Below are positions 41,888 through 41,945 of a DNA stretch of 41,945 bases, one piece after another. The position numbers and the translations under genes were made by a program. Below the pieces are notes generated by a model, which searched no databases, was not told the DNA's origin, and saw nothing but the letters and a program-made list of their open reading frames with translations. This stretch comes from an uncultured Marivita sp. Lineage in GTDB: Bacteria > Pseudomonadota > Alphaproteobacteria > Rhodobacterales > Rhodobacteraceae. The stretch lies in NCBI GenBank assembly GCA_947503115.1, contig CANNCS010000024.1, positions 1 to 41,945 of the forward strand, given 5' to 3'. Numbering within the stretch: position 1 is the first letter of the stretch; each line of letters opens with the position of its first letter.

Positions 41888-41945
41888 CATAGGATTCCCA
41901 ACGCTGCTGCGTCGTGGCATGATTGGCGGATGAGACGCTCCGACA
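41870..41945. mobile_element. possible left end of an insertion sequence disrupting the ogt-like gene
   Basis: The ogt-like homology stops at a CTAG (41869-41872 region), after which TGTTCCCCGCCTGACATAGG and further non-homologous sequence runs to the window edge. CTAG fits the YTAR target of IS5-family elements. An ATG at 41930 opens a frame Met-Arg-Arg-Ser-Asp that is still open at the last base, about 60 bp inside the putative end. That is where an IS5-type transposase would begin, and such proteins often start with similar residues. Only 75 bp are visible, so neither the family nor the second end can be shown. Confidence 0.4.

Noticed and set aside
1-41945. CRISPR array, prophage or integrase-type island
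   Set aside because: No regularly spaced direct repeats, cas genes, phage structural genes or integrase were seen; both tRNA genes lack adjacent integrases or duplicated 3' ends.

Overview
The window reads as a chromosomal segment of an alphaproteobacterium of the order Rhodobacterales, most likely the marine Roseobacter group. This rests on the GC-rich codon usage, the protein families and gene orders (STAS-MlaE/ATPase/long MCE protein/lipoprotein, argD-argF, rpmH-rnpA-yidD, ycjX/ycjF), the many ATGA/GTGA translational overlaps, and intergenic GC-rich repeats of a kind I associate with this group. Genes are dense and change strand often.

Left part (1-6.9 kb): the end of a Tad pilus-type cluster (a TadG-like von Willebrand A protein cut by the window edge, and two TadE-like pseudopilins); a small membrane protein; a beta-hydroxyacid dehydrogenase; an MsbA-like ABC exporter; tRNA-Gly(UCC); and a hydroxypyruvate-isomerase-like sugar isomerase.

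Catabolic block (6.9-12.9 kb): a tightly coupled three-gene minus-strand operon (PLP-dependent ammonia-lyase-like enzyme, M24 metallohydrolase, Asp/Glu-racemase-like enzyme). It is composed like part of the ectoine-degradation eut/doe operon but lacks the eutC and eutE partners. A thiamine-diphosphate enzyme is transcribed divergently across a short gap holding an inverted repeat, and an APC amino acid permease follows. The substrate is unknown.

Envelope block (13-17.2 kb): a four-gene MCE lipid-transport operon (STAS-fused MlaE permease, MlaF ATPase, unusually long MlaD/MCE protein, auxiliary lipoprotein). CoA block (17.2-19.6 kb): a FAS1/MaoC-type hydratase and a CaiB/BaiF protein resembling mesaconyl-C4-CoA hydratase and 2-methylfumaryl-CoA isomerase, behind two perfect palindromes. 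Betaine block (19.7-25.2 kb): a ProX/ProV/ProW-type transporter with an alpha/beta hydrolase as fourth gene and a divergent LysR regulator.

Right part (25.3-41.9 kb): tRNA-Arg(ACG); a TVP38/FAD-oxidoreductase/sensor-kinase operon; rpmH-rnpA-yidD; a Hint-domain protein; argF and argD; truA; ycjX-GNAT-ycjF; a VIT1-type transporter; ileS; a DUF3253 protein; and an ogt-like gene that breaks off after about 46 codons, probably at the end of an insertion sequence entering at the window edge.

The least explained signals are: a dispersed structured repeat in two copies (about 29.28-29.38 and 33.78-33.87 kb), whose central stem differs in sequence but keeps its length and loop; a long hairpin covering the apparent rnpA start; and the eut-like three-enzyme operon.
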